A DNA stretch of 64,000 nucleotides from Ignavibacteriales bacterium. Its GTDB lineage: Bacteria > Bacteroidota > Ignavibacteria > Ignavibacteriales > Ignavibacteriaceae. Every line of letters starts with the position of its first letter. Within the stretch, counting starts at the first letter, position 1. The DNA lies in NCBI GenBank assembly GCA_016714125.1, contig JADJNX010000002.1:310001-374000 (forward strand), in the 5' to 3' direction. The position numbers and the translations under genes were made by a program. The notes under the pieces are model-generated. The model was not told the DNA's origin and searched no databases. It worked only from the letters and a program-made list of their open reading frames with translations. Below are positions 19,394 to 30,261 of the stretch, in pieces.

Positions 19394-22300
19394 ATGCATA
19401 GACTCCTCATTCTTTTTACACTGGTTTTATGTGCAAGCCGGATTGAAGCTCAGGAAGCAAGACTCCTCCGCTTTCCAAATATCAATGGAGATAAAATAGT
19501 ATTCTCCTATGCCGGCGATTTATATCTTGTCGGTGCCAACGGTGGAACTGCACGCAAAATAACCAATCATTCAGGTTACGAAATGTTTGCCAAATTCTCT
19601 CCCGACGGCAAAAGCATTGCTTTCACAGGGCAGTATGACGGCAATACAGAAGTTTATACCATTCCTTCAGAGGGGGGTATTCCAAAAAGGATTACCTACT
19701 CTGCAACATTGGAAAGGGATGATCTCTCCGACCGCATGGGCCCCAACAATATTGTTATGGCGTGGAGAGACAATGAAACCGTTATGTTCAGAAGCAGATG
19801 GATAGAACACAACGACTGGAAAGGACAGCTATTTTTCGCCAATATCAATGGCGGACTTGCTGAACAGCTTCCCCTGCCCAGAGGTGGTTTTGGTACCTTC
19901 TCACTCGATGGCAAAAAACTGGTATATAACAGAGTTTTCCGCGAGTTCAGAACATGGAAACGCTACAAAGGTGGACAGGCTGATGACCTTTGGATTTATG
20001 ACTTCGCAACCAAAAAGACTGATAGAGTGCAGGAAAATCCTGCCCAGGATATCTTCCCGATGTGGGCGGGAAACAAAATCTATTTTGCTTCGGACAGAAC
20101 AGGAACGATGAACCTCTTCTCTTTTGATCTGAACACTAAAAAGAAAAACAGATTACAAATTTTACCGACTTTGATGTAAAATTCCGAGTATTGGCGGCAA
20201 TTTAATCGTATTCGAAAATGCCGGTTATATTTATAAACTTGATACATCTACTGACGACTATAAAAAAGTTGAGATAATGGTGATGGATGATCACTCTGTT
20301 GGTAGAGATGGCATCATTGATGTAAGCAGAAGTGTTCAAAGTTGGGAAATTTCTCCTGACGGGAATAGAGCCATATTTGGTGCAAGAGGTGAGATTTTTA
20401 CGGTCCCCGCCAAAAACGGACAGACCAGAAATTTAACCACCTCCTCAGGAGTTCACGAGCGCTCTCCAAAATGGTCACCTGATGGGAAATACATTGCCTT
20501 CATCTCCGATAAAAGTGGAGAAGATGAAATTTATATAATATCCCAGGATGGAAAAGGTGGCGAAAAACAGGTTACTTCCGGTGGAGATGTTTACAAATAT
20601 TCACTTCAATGGTCACCTGACAGTAAAAAGATTTTATGGTCTGACCAGAACTATTCACTTAATTATATCGACATCGATTCCAAATCCGTAACACAAGTTG
20701 ACAAATCGGATGTGAATTCAATTTTCGCCTACGACTGGTCACACGACAGCAGATTTATAGCCTACAACAAAGTTGAAAGCTCTGTTTCATCAAGAATATT
20801 TATCTATTCCCTTGATGATAAAAAGGCAAATCCTGTTACTGATGGATTTTTTGATGTCGGTCAAACTGTCTTCTCAAAAGATGGAAAATACCTCTTTTTC
20901 ACATCTGAGAGAACTTTTAATCCAACTTATGGTTGGACTGAGTGGAACCACACCTACACAGATATGACCAAAATTTATCTGGTTACTCTTCAAAACACAA
21001 CAAAATCACCATTTGAACCAAAAAGTGATGAAGTTACCATAAAAGAAGAGAAACCGAAGGATGCAAAAAAGGACTCAAGTGAGACCACACCAAAAGATAA
21101 AAAAGAATCAGAGAAAAAACTTTCTATCGATTTTGACGGAATAGTCACCAGAATTGCTGAAATTCCCACTCCCGCAGGAAGTTATGGTAATCTTTCCACT
21201 ACTGCAGATAAAATCTTCTATAACAGAAGAGCTCCCCGTGAGGAAAAATTTAATCTTTATTCATACAGCCTGAAAGACCTCGAAGAAACCAACCTCGGTG
21301 ACATTATGGGTTATGAAATCTCTGCTGATGAAAAAAAGATGCTTGTAAGAGTTGGGGCTTCTTTTGGGATAGTTCCCCTGCCTTCTGCTCCCGTTAAAAT
21401 TAAGGATGCCTTAAATCTATCAGACTTGAAAGTCAATATTGACAGAAAAGCCGAATGGACTCAGATATTTAATGAAGCATGGCGACAAATGCGCGACTTC
21501 TTCTATGCTAAAAACATGCATGGAGTTGACTGGGAAGCGATGAAAAAACAATATGGAAAACTTGTTCCTTTTGTTAATCATCGAGCCGACTTAACCTACA
21601 TTATCGGTGAAATGATTGGCGAGTTGAATATTGGTCACGCCTATGTTGGTGGTGGCGATTACCCTAAAGCTACAAGAATTGCCTTGGGTCTCCTTGGCGC
21701 CCAGCTTGAAAAAGATGCCTCAGGATATGTAAAAATCAAAAAGATTCTCGCAGGGCAAAACTGGGATAAAGAATTCCGCTCACCTCTCACAGAGATTGGT
21801 GTTAATGTAAAAGAAGGTGATTATATCATAGCTGTTAACGGTAAGTCTGTTAAAGAGATGACCAATATCTACGAAGCTTTGATCGACAGAGCCGGTAAAC
21901 AGGTTGTTTTAACCGTAAATTCTACTGCAAGTGATCAGGGAACCCGTGATGTAACAGTGATCCCAATCAATGATGAACAAAATCTTTATTACCTCAAATG
22001 GATTGAGGGTAATATTGAAAAAGTAACAAAAGCAACAGACGGCAAGGTTGGGTATATTCATATCCCTGATATGGGTGTAAACGGCTTAAACTGGTTTGCC
22101 AAATATTATTATCCACAACTGAACAAAGAAGCACTTATCATCGATGACAGAGGAAATGGCGGAGGAAATGTCTCACCACAAATCCTTGAACGACTTGCTA
22201 GAACCCCTGTGATGATGAACTTCAGAAGGAACTCAATCCATTCATTTAATCCAACGGGGATGCATGTTGGTCCCAAAATTCTTTTGATGGACGAGTTTTC

Positions 22301-22648
22301 TGCTTCCGATGGAGATATATTCCCATACAGATTCAGAGCTGCCAAACTTGGAACACTTGTTGGTAAAAGATCATGGGGCGGAGTAGTTGGAATTTCAGGT
22401 TCACTTCCATTTGTTGACGGTGGTTACCTTAACAAACCTGAATTTGGACCTTATGATCTTGAAGGAAAAAACTGGATTATGGAAGGTCATGGAGTTGATC
22501 CTGATGTTGTGGTTGACAATGATCCTGCTCTCGAATTTGAGGGTACCGATCAACAACTGAACAAAGGAATCGAACTTATTCTTAAAGAACTGGAAAAGAA
22601 TCCTGTTAAAAGAATCCTATTCCCCCATTCCCTGATAAAAGTAAATAA
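19394..22648 (+). CDS. Tricorn-type S41 protease, exported, frameshifted
   Basis: About 1085 residues. A signal peptide (ILFTLVLCASRIEA) starts it. WD40/TolB-like propeller repeats follow, with SPDGKSIAFTGQYDG, SPDGKYIAFISDKSGEDEI and similar units. A tricorn C1-like domain, a PDZ domain (TEIGVNVKEGDYIIAVNGKS) and the S41 catalytic domain come last. The nucleophile Ser lies in DEFSASDGDIFPYRF, and GNGGGNVSPQ and MEGHGVDPD are conserved. Two missing bases near 20145 and 20188 split the gene; restoring them gives KQITNFTDFDVKFPSIGGN. A missing C near 22616 hides the natural end KRIPIPPFPDKSK with stop at 22648. The role is degradation of oligopeptides or damaged proteins outside the cytoplasm. 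Confidence 0.9.
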
Positions 22649-22666
22649 AAGCGATGTATTAAACAT

Positions 22667-22697
22667 AAAAAAGGCTGTCCGATGGACAGCCTTTTTT
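22667..22697. terminator. Bidirectional terminator
   Basis: 14-bp stem aaaaaaggctgtcc / ggacagcctttttt with a 3-base loop, between convergent genes (protease on plus, TPR protein on minus). The stem core ggctgtc recurs in three other terminators of the window. Confidence 0.92.
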
Positions 22698-22714
22698 GTT
22701 TATAAGATTTAACT

Positions 22715-24367
22715 TTACTTCTTGGGCGCCGGAATGTTTTTAAGATTCTCTTGTGCACCTTTGTTTTCAGGATCGATCGCAAGAATTTTTTCATAGGCGT
22801 CTCTTGCAAGAGCTGCCCATGTATCTTTGAATTCAGGATTGTCCTGACTTACTGCATAAAAATATCCAAGATAATCGTAAGCGTTTATCAACTGGGTTTT
22901 GAATTTTTCAGGTGTTGGTGAAGCCAACTGGATAAAATATTGGAAAGTTGGTCGAGCCAGGCCCAATTTTGTGCTGTCGAGAACTTCCATCTGTGACTGA
23001 CAATTACCTTTCCAGTAATATGCCAGAGCAAAATCAGGTTTCTGAGAAATCAAACTGTCAAATGCCTGAACACCTTCTTGATATTTTTTACCAAAATAGT
23101 ATGCTCTTCCAAGAGCAAAATATTCAGCTTGTGAAAGGCCATTCTCCAATTTTTCTTTTCTTTTATAAGTCGCAGTTGTTGCATCCCAGTCTTTTTTCTT
23201 AAAATAATAAGCTGCAACATCTGTAAGGAGTACTGATTTTGTTGAATCAAGCGCTACTGCTTTTTCAAAATTCTTTACGGCTATTGAATCATTACCCATT
23301 TTTTTATGGTTCAGACCATAAAGCTCGTAGTCATAAGCTTTTACTTTTGCAGGATCAACCGTGCTAAAATATTTGTCGAATGTTGCAAGAGTATTAACAG
23401 AATCGCCAATCATATCAAATGCATAAGCCTGTAAAACAAGCATATCAGCATTTTTTGGTTCACCTGCAAGATATTCTTTGGTTGTTGCAATAGTACCCTT
23501 GTAATCTTTACCATTATATTGGATGATTGCAAAGCGGCGAAGATTGATTGCTGTTTTTTCCGATTTTGAAAGATATTCTTTGTAAAACTGGATTGCTTTT
23601 GCATAATCTTCAATATCATAGTTCATTTCAGCGATTTCTCTGTAAGCAGGAGCATATGCAGGATCAAGTTTTAAAGCATCCTGAAATTTGATTTCGGCAG
23701 AACCAAACTGTTTGATAAGTCTGTAAACCTGACCATAACCTACATGGGCAGCAGGCAGATTGTCTTTGATATCAAGTGCTGATTTGTAGAACTTTAATGC
23801 ACTTGTTCCGTCAGGAACTGCATAATAGATCTTTCCGGCAGCAATCAATAATTCATAATCTTTAGGATCTTTTGAAAGATTTTTCAGGATTGCGTCAACG
23901 CCAATTTCACAAACTTCTTTGTCAGCGGCACCTGTGTAAAGTGCATCAGCCATGTCGATGAGAAAATCACGATCATAAACAATTGATCCTTTTTTCTCTG
24001 CGGAAACTTTTGCCAATGACTGGTTCATCATATCTTTAGCAATTGCCAAATTTTTCTCTCTGAAAGCTATTGCAGCCGTACCGAGCATAAAATATGGGTC
24101 TGCTCCAGAATTTGAATATTTCTCCATCACTTTTTTAGCACTGTCGAGTTCTCCAACATGGAGGTAGGCATGTGACAAAAAGTAGCCAAATTTCATGTTT
24201 GTTGGCTCTTCTTTTACAAGAGCATTATACATTAAAAGGGCGTTTGTGTAACTCTCGTTTTCCAGTAACCTGTGTGCTTCTTTTAAACTCTGTGCGTTAA
24301 CAACAGATGAAGTGAAGAAGAGTATAGTGGCTGCTAAAATGAGTGAGAACTTGAGTGTCGTTTTCAT
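22715..24367 (-). CDS. Periplasmic TPR protein
   Basis: About 550 residues of tandem tetratricopeptide repeats after a signal peptide (SLILAATILFFTSSVVNA). The frame extends upstream to 24451, but the ATG at 24367 is chosen because a ggaag ribosome site precedes it and the signal peptide begins there. About ten repeats are visible, for example PAAHVGYGQVYRLIKQFGSAE and PAYAPAYREIAEMNYDIEDYA. It follows the phosphate-binding-like lipoprotein by 13 bases. In Bacteroidota/Ignavibacteria, this TPR-PBP pair often accompanies Ton motor genes; here those lie about 11 kb away. Likely a scaffold in envelope transport; no enzyme motif. Confidence 0.88.
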   Translation of the reverse strand: MKTTLKFSLILAATILFFTSSVVNAQSLKEAHRLLENESYTNALLMYNALVKEEPTNMKFGYFLSHAYLHVGELDSAKKVMEKYSNSGADPYFMLGTAAIAFREKNLAIAKDMMNQSLAKVSAEKKGSIVYDRDFLIDMADALYTGAADKEVCEIGVDAILKNLSKDPKDYELLIAAGKIYYAVPDGTSALKFYKSALDIKDNLPAAHVGYGQVYRLIKQFGSAEIKFQDALKLDPAYAPAYREIAEMNYDIEDYAKAIQFYKEYLSKSEKTAINLRRFAIIQYNGKDYKGTIATTKEYLAGEPKNADMLVLQAYAFDMIGDSVNTLATFDKYFSTVDPAKVKAYDYELYGLNHKKMGNDSIAVKNFEKAVALDSTKSVLLTDVAAYYFKKKDWDATTATYKRKEKLENGLSQAEYFALGRAYYFGKKYQEGVQAFDSLISQKPDFALAYYWKGNCQSQMEVLDSTKLGLARPTFQYFIQLASPTPEKFKTQLINAYDYLGYFYAVSQDNPEFKDTWAALARDAYEKILAIDPENKGAQENLKNIPAPKK

Positions 24368-24380
24368 ATATCTTCCGGCT

Positions 24381-25379
24381 TTACTTGATTTGAATATTTT
24401 CGTTTTTGATTTGTAAAATCCTGACCGGCATGGTGGCAGGCACCAAACCAAATCTTAAAATTGTTCTTTGTCCCAATTCACTTGCAACATAAGCTGCAAA
24501 TCCCTGTCCTAAACCCACTTTTCCTTCAAGATTGATCGAATAAATCGACCTTACGAGTGGATAAAGAGGAGCTTCCCGAACATCGCTTACACTTGGATCG
24601 TATCTCATAGCAACATAATATTGATATGGTCCCACTGATTTTTCTTCCGATTCAATTGAATCTGCCACTTGAAGTTCGAGAATTTTCACATCCTTTATAA
24701 ATGTTGTGTTGGTTGTATCAACATCATCATAAACATAAATTGAACTTAAAAACCCGATTGCATCACTATTCTTGGAAACATAATCTATCAATTCTTTGGG
24801 TGATTTTGCATCAAAAACATTTTTTGCTGTTAAAACCTGGTTCCCAAATCTGTTCGCAAAATAGTTGATTGTTCCCGCCTGAGGATTTTCAAAAACAAGT
24901 GAAAACTTTTGATTTGGCATCCCCTCAGAAAGTTGATCAAAAGATTCGCTTTTGCCAGCGAACATCGATTTTAACGACTCCTGGGCAAGGCTTTTAAGTT
25001 TATTCTCCTTGTTAACCAGAATGGCGACCCCGTCATAAGCAACTCTGGTATTTCTTGGATTAATCTCTTTTTTAGCGATTACCGATTTTTCTTTCTCAGA
25101 AAGTTCTCTCGCTATAAATATCGCCTGTACAGAGTCCTGAAGTAAAAGTTCTACAACTTTGGTTTCAGGGGCAAAAATAATATCAAGGTGAGCATCGGGA
25201 TAAAGTGACTCGAATTGTTTCTCGAGTTCCTCAAAGACAGGTTTAAATGATTCATCAACGGCTATTCTTTTTTTACCCATTGTTGGTTCATCAACATTGC
25301 CTGTTGCAACTTTGTTTTCGCATGACGCAAAAACAAGACCAAATAACACTGCTATCAATAATATTTTATTCTTCATCAT
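24381..25379 (-). CDS. PstS-like substrate-binding lipoprotein
   Basis: About 332 residues. The N-terminus (LLIAVLFGLVFASCEN) has a lipobox ending in Cys, so the mature protein should be membrane anchored. The rest has a periplasmic binding protein fold of the PBP-like/PstS type: IAVDESFKPVFEELEKQF, VAYDGVAILVNKENKL, DAIGFLSSIYVYDD and LGQGFAAYVASELGQR. The start at 25379 (second methionine after a GTG) is favoured by the gagg site upstream. It overlaps the small membrane gene by 14 bases, implying translational coupling. No PstABC transporter genes are near, so a phosphate-import role is doubtful; a link to TonB energised transport is inferred. Confidence 0.85.
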   Translation of the reverse strand: MMKNKILLIAVLFGLVFASCENKVATGNVDEPTMGKKRIAVDESFKPVFEELEKQFESLYPDAHLDIIFAPETKVVELLLQDSVQAIFIARELSEKEKSVIAKKEINPRNTRVAYDGVAILVNKENKLKSLAQESLKSMFAGKSESFDQLSEGMPNQKFSLVFENPQAGTINYFANRFGNQVLTAKNVFDAKSPKELIDYVSKNSDAIGFLSSIYVYDDVDTTNTTFIKDVKILELQVADSIESEEKSVGPYQYYVAMRYDPSVSDVREAPLYPLVRSIYSINLEGKVGLGQGFAAYVASELGQRTILRFGLVPATMPVRILQIKNENIQIK

Positions 25380-25647
25380 CGCCGTTTTCCTCACGACTCT
25401 CCTTTAATAATTTATACGACCGGTAAACCCTGTATGTTCCATAGGCAACCAATCCGCCCGAAATCAGATATAATTGATACCCACTCAAATTTTCAAAGAG
25501 TGAAATATCTCCAAAAAGCACAACAAAACCGGCAGCTACATAAACCAGCGCCATTAACATTTCAAAATATCTGATCGCTTGTGAGAACAATTTGATCCAC
25601 CAACAACAAAAAGATACCGCATAACCTTTAAATTTCGACGGTATCAC
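25366..25647 (-). CDS. Small two-helix membrane protein
   Basis: 93 residues at most, with a hydrophobic pair YFEMLMALVYVAAGFVVLF and YQLYLISGGLVAYGTYRVY, and an acidic tail ending in NGDDEE. The start is uncertain: a GTG at 25647 gives a longer N-terminus rich in aromatic and Cys residues, while an ATG at 25560 gives just the two helices; neither has a clear ribosome site. It is translationally coupled to the PBP-like gene. Function unknown; context suggests an accessory of the same envelope unit. Confidence 0.7.
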   Translation of the reverse strand: MIPSKFKGYAVSFCCWWIKLFSQAIRYFEMLMALVYVAAGFVVLFGDISLFENLSGYQLYLISGGLVAYGTYRVYRSYKLLKESREENGDDEE

Positions 25648-25820
25648 AAATCTTAATTATTTTAAAGGCAACTATCAATATAAGAATAACGAAAAAAATA
25701 TTTAGGCGAATTAACTATTCCCATAATAATTTTCCGGGTGTAAACCATTTTTTTCTCCCGTTTTTAATCTTTTTTTGTATTTTTACACTCCCCCTTTCGA
25801 TAATCAAAAATGCAGGCACC

Positions 25821-28343
25821 ATGCTCAAGAGAAGTCTTCTTTTAGTGATTGTTTTAACCACACTTTGTGTTTCACAATCGACCGACGTAAAAGTCAACAA
25901 TTTTTTGGTCTATGGACCGATAAAAGTTTTAACCCCGGTGACGGGTTCAAATGAAAAACCGGATGCACAGATTCTCTTCTCTGATGGAGATAATATCAAT
26001 CCAATCATTTCGCTTTTAAGTGACCGGGATAAATGGGACATCCTTTCGGCATCTTTCCTTGAGAATGTCGGCAAAAGTTCCAATGGTTTCTACTACGCAG
26101 CCTTTTATATCGAAAGTAAAGGTTTCACAAAAACCGACCTGAAAGTCTCTTCAAGAATGCCTTACAGGTTTTTGTGGGTATTGAGGGGAAAAAGTCGAAC
26201 ATTGATGCCCCCGATCCTGATACCACTATCACCAAAACAGTAACCGTGCCGCTTAATCTTGAAACGGGAAAAACTCTGGTGATAATTAAAGTTCTTAGCC
26301 TTGCAAAAGCAGAAGGTGAAAGAGAATTGAAGGTTACTCTCAGCAGACCTGCTGACGTGAAGTCAGAACTTATTGTGTCAACCGATGATGTCAGTTATAC
26401 TTCGTTTGAAAGACTTCTTGATGACCCTAAAATTCAGGGAATTTCCATCTCTCCCTCAGGTGAATATTCCGCTGTAACAGTGAGCAAAAGGATTAAATCA
26501 AAAGCTACAAACGAAAGATCAATACTGATCTTTGAAAACTCAACAGGGAAACAGATTAGAACTATTAAGGTTCAAGGATTTAAGTGGGTTACTGATGATA
26601 TTTATGCTTATACATCCTTCGGAACTAAAACAACATCAATTCATGCATCATCGATTAAAAAGGGTGAAGTAACAACAATATTGGAAGGTATCGAAAACTT
26701 CTCATCATTTTTCTTTAGCACAGATGGTAATAAACTGATCTACTCCATATATAAAGAAGTGAGTGAATTTGAAAATGGTGCAAAACGCCATAAAGGATTG
26801 CAGGACAGATGGGACGGCTGGCGCAATACTTCCAAAACTTTTTTGATGGATTTAAAATCGGGTACCTCTTCAGTGTTAATAAATTTTGATGATAATCTTC
26901 AGATTGAAGACCTCTCCGACGATAACAACCGGCTTCTTCTTTCCCGATCTGATTATGATCTTAAGACGAGACCTTTCGCCTATTCCGACTATTTTGTTTA
27001 CAATTTTTCCACCGAAAAACTTGACTCCCTCTTCCGGGTTTTTTATGGAGGAAACGGCACATTTTCAAAAGACGGGAAATCTATCTTTTTAACCGGAGGA
27101 CCGGCATTGTTTGGCAATCTTGGTGTCACCACTGAACCCGACCTTATTCCAAATGACTATAATAGCCTGCTCTACAAATACGAAATCTCATCGGGCAAAG
27201 TTACCTGTCTGACAAAAGAATTTGACCCTGCAATTTCAGATTATTATCCCGATGAAAACAACGAAGGAATTTTCCTTCTGACAACAGATAGAAGTTACAA
27301 AAATGTCTATCTGAGATCGGGTTCGGGTGGTTTCACTAAAATTGATATGCCCGTTAAAAGCAGTGGAAAATCTCAGTTTTGATGATGATTTTGGATATGC
27401 ACTTCTTAGTGGTTCAGACCCTGACAGACCCGACAGAGTATATCTTTATGATTTAAAGAAGAAAACATCATCCCTGCTTTATGATCCAAATGCCGAAACG
27501 TACAAAAATATAAAGTCCGGGAAATATGAGGAATTTTCATTTATTTCTGATAAAGGGAGAAATATAGAATGTGCTCTGTTTTTTCCGCCTGACTATGATC
27601 CGGCAAAAAAATATCCATGCATAGTCAATTATTATGGTGGCACAACCCCCGTCTCCAATACATTTGAAGGACGATATCCAAAAAATATCTGGACTGCAAA
27701 TGGGTACATAGTACTTGTTCTTCAACCTTCGGGAGCAATTGGATATGGACAAAAATTTGCCGCATTCCATGTAAATGATTGGGGTGGTGATGTTGCCCAG
27801 GAGATCATCCAGGGAACAAAGGAGATGCAGAACAAATATTCATCTGTTGACCCAACTAAACTTGGTTGCATCGGTGCCTCATACGGTGGATTTATGACGA
27901 TGTCACTTGTTACGAAGACCGATATCTTTGCGGCAGCAATTTCACACGCAGGGATCAGTTCACTTTCAAGTTATTGGGGTGAAGGCTTTTGGGGTCCTGT
28001 TTATTCGGCTGTTGCCACCGCCAATAGCTACCCATGGAACAGAAAGGATATTTATGTAGATAAAAGTCCCCTCTTTTCAGCAGACAAGGTTAATACTCCA
28101 ATTCTCCTCCTGCACGGAAATGATGATACCAATGTTCCTCCGGGAGAATCACTTCAATTTTACACTGCATTGAAAATCCTCGGAAGGGATGTGGAACTTA
28201 TTGAAATTGATAAACAGAACCACCACATTCTTGACTACGATAAAAGGAAACACTGGTCAAAAACAATCCTTGCATATTTTGATAAATACCTTAAAAAAGA
28301 CGCTTCATGGTGGAACTTTCTTTATGAATCATCGGAAAAGTAA
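25821..28343 (+). CDS. S9 prolyl oligopeptidase/DPP4-like peptidase, two frameshifts
   Basis: About 840 residues, exported (signal peptide LLLVIVLTTLCVSQ). The middle is a beta-propeller-like region (IQGISISPSGEYSAVTVSK). The C-terminal hydrolase domain has all three catalytic residues: Ser in GCIGASYGGFMTM, Asp in LLHGNDDTNVP and His in KQNHHILDY. Two one-base errors break it. A missing T near 26172 separates PYRF from FVGIEGKKSNIDAP, and an extra G near 27363 separates PVKSS from ENLSFDDDFG. Both repairs restore natural sequence. These enzymes remove N-terminal dipeptides or cut after proline in exported peptides, fitting the nearby M14 and tricorn-type peptidases. Confidence 0.9.
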
Positions 28344-28397
28344 ATTTTATGCTATATTATCAGTCGTAAAAATCCTTTTTTAATCTTAAGCACTACA

Positions 28398-29585
28398 ATG
28401 AGCCAATATAAATCAATTGCCCTTTTTTTAGATAATCCAGGTTCTATAGAAATATATCACGAGTTTGCACGGAGCGGTAATCATGATCTGTTGCATCTTG
28501 CAAAAAATCCTCAAAATGTTAAAGAGATATCCACAAAAAAATATGATCTGATTATCGTTGACATTTCTCATCCATCGATGGCTGAAATAGAATTTATCGA
28601 TGCTCTGCATACAATCAGTGAAAATATCCCCATCATCGTTGTCTCGTCGTTTTTTTACGATACAAGAGAGATAGTATTTGGGAACAAAATAAGAGGGTTT
28701 ATCCAAAATCCCTTGACGGTTCAAAAACTTGAGGCAACAGCTTCACCTTTTCTGATCCATGAAACCAGGGTTGAAGCTCCGGCACCACCGGCAAAAGTGG
28801 TTGACGATGTGGTACTTACAAACAGGCGGTTAACTGTCCTTTTGGAAATTTCGCGCTCATTAACTTCAATAACTGATCTCGATGAACTTTTATCACATAT
28901 TATCAAAATGGCTGCCGAAGTGCTTCAAGCTGAGAGGGCAACTCTCTTCATCTATGATAAAAATACGAATGAACTTTGGTCAAGAACCGGTATTGGGTTA
29001 AAAGCCTCAGAAATTAGATTCCCCTCAAATCAGGGAGTTGCCGGAGAGATTTTTCAAGGTGGACAATCGCTCATTATCAGCGACCCTTATAAACATCCAA
29101 CTTTTAACAAGGGGTTTGATCTTAAATCAGGTTTCACAACAAAAAATATTCTTGGCTTCCCCCTAAAAAATATAAATGGTGAAGTTATCGGAGTGATTCA
29201 GCTACTGAACAAGAAGCAGGGCACTTTTGATGGCGAGGATGAATCTTATCTTGGTGCGCTTGCCTCCGCTGTGGGCATTGTGCTCGAAAATGCCCTGCTT
29301 CGTGAAAAACTCAAAAAACAACTGGAAGAGATTCAGCAGGCTTATGCTGAATTGGACATAGCCCAAAATACGATCCTTAGAGAGACAAAGTTCGCCACTA
29401 TTTTTGAACTGACTGGCATTGTAAGAAAGGCAGCTTCTGAACATAATGTTCCTGTTGTAATCGCCGAATTGCGATCTGATTATCTGTTTGATTCAAAACT
29501 GTTAAGATATTTGGATGTAATCGAAGGTTCCTTTAATAAAATATTGTCAGACACTGAGGAATTTGCGAGACAAAATGGCAATTAG
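28398..29585 (+). CDS. Receiver-like plus GAF domain regulator
   Basis: 395 residues. The N-terminal 115 residues look like a degenerate receiver: a beta strand ending in DLIIVDISHPS keeps the central Asp, but the usual acidic pair at the start is missing (SIALFLDNPGS). Residues about 145-300 form a GAF domain (ISRSLTSITDLDELL, RATLFIYDKNTNELW, NILGFPLKNINGEVIGVIQL). A coiled coil (LREKLKKQLEEIQQAYAELD) and a small C-terminal domain with VVIAELRSDYLF follow. No kinase or cyclase domain is present. It may bind a small ligand and act through partners. Its end overlaps the msrA start by 11 bases. Confidence 0.8.
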   Translation: MSQYKSIALFLDNPGSIEIYHEFARSGNHDLLHLAKNPQNVKEISTKKYDLIIVDISHPSMAEIEFIDALHTISENIPIIVVSSFFYDTREIVFGNKIRGFIQNPLTVQKLEATASPFLIHETRVEAPAPPAKVVDDVVLTNRRLTVLLEISRSLTSITDLDELLSHIIKMAAEVLQAERATLFIYDKNTNELWSRTGIGLKASEIRFPSNQGVAGEIFQGGQSLIISDPYKHPTFNKGFDLKSGFTTKNILGFPLKNINGEVIGVIQLLNKKQGTFDGEDESYLGALASAVGIVLENALLREKLKKQLEEIQQAYAELDIAQNTILRETKFATIFELTGIVRKAASEHNVPVVIAELRSDYLFDSKLLRYLDVIEGSFNKILSDTEEFARQNGN

Positions 29586-30225
29586 AAAACTGCTATTTTT
29601 ACTTCTTATTTTTTTACACTTTAGCGGGTGTGCAAAAAATGAAGAAAATGTTACAATTAATAAATTTGGAGACAAAATGGACATTGATTTTTCAAAACTC
29701 GATACCGCCACTTTTGGAGCCGGCTGCTTCTGGTGTGTTGAAGCCGTTTTTCAACGTCTTAAAGGCGTCGAGAAGGTAATCTCCGGGTATGCCGGAGGTT
29801 CGGTTGTGAAACCCACCTACAAACAAGTATGTGAAGGAAACACGGGGCATGCTGAAGTTTGTCAGATATATTATGATCCGTCAATTATATCTTTTAAAGA
29901 GTTGCTCGAAGTTTTCTGGAAAACACATGACCCAACCACTCTAAACCGTCAGGGAAATGATGCAGGTACACAATACAGATCAGTTGTCTTTTATCATGAT
30001 GATGAACAAAAAAAACTTGCAGAGTTCTACAAACACGAACTTGACAGTTCAGGTATTTTTAATGATCCCGTAGTAACTGAAGTCTCCCCCTTCACAGAGA
30101 TGTATGTTGCCGAAGATTACCATCAAAATTATTTTGATGAAAATGGCAACCAACCTTATTGTTCATTTGTAATCAGACCAAAACTTGAAAAATTCGAAAA
30201 AGTATTTAAAGAAAAACTTAAATAA
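29575..30225 (+). CDS. msrA: Peptide methionine-S-sulfoxide reductase MsrA, lipoprotein form
   Basis: About 216 residues. MsrA repairs oxidised methionine (S-sulfoxide) in proteins. The catalytic block GAGCFWCVEAVFQ has the nucleophile Cys51; GYAGG, GHAEVCQIYYDP and EDYHQNYF are further family motifs. The N-terminus (LLLIFLHFSGCAK) has a lipobox with Cys19, so the enzyme probably acts in the periplasm on exported proteins. The ATG at 29575 is used because it gives the signal sequence directly; it overlaps the upstream GAF gene by 11 bases. Confidence 0.95.
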   Translation: MAIRKLLFLLLIFLHFSGCAKNEENVTINKFGDKMDIDFSKLDTATFGAGCFWCVEAVFQRLKGVEKVISGYAGGSVVKPTYKQVCEGNTGHAEVCQIYYDPSIISFKELLEVFWKTHDPTTLNRQGNDAGTQYRSVVFYHDDEQKKLAEFYKHELDSSGIFNDPVVTEVSPFTEMYVAEDYHQNYFDENGNQPYCSFVIRPKLEKFEKVFKEKLK

Positions 30226-30261
30226 TTAATCATAACTAATCATAACTAATCTGGAGTTCTA

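Noticed and set aside
24368..24451. Longer N-terminus of the TPR protein
   Set aside because: It overlaps the preceding gene, has no ribosome site, and would place a basic non-native stretch before the signal peptide.
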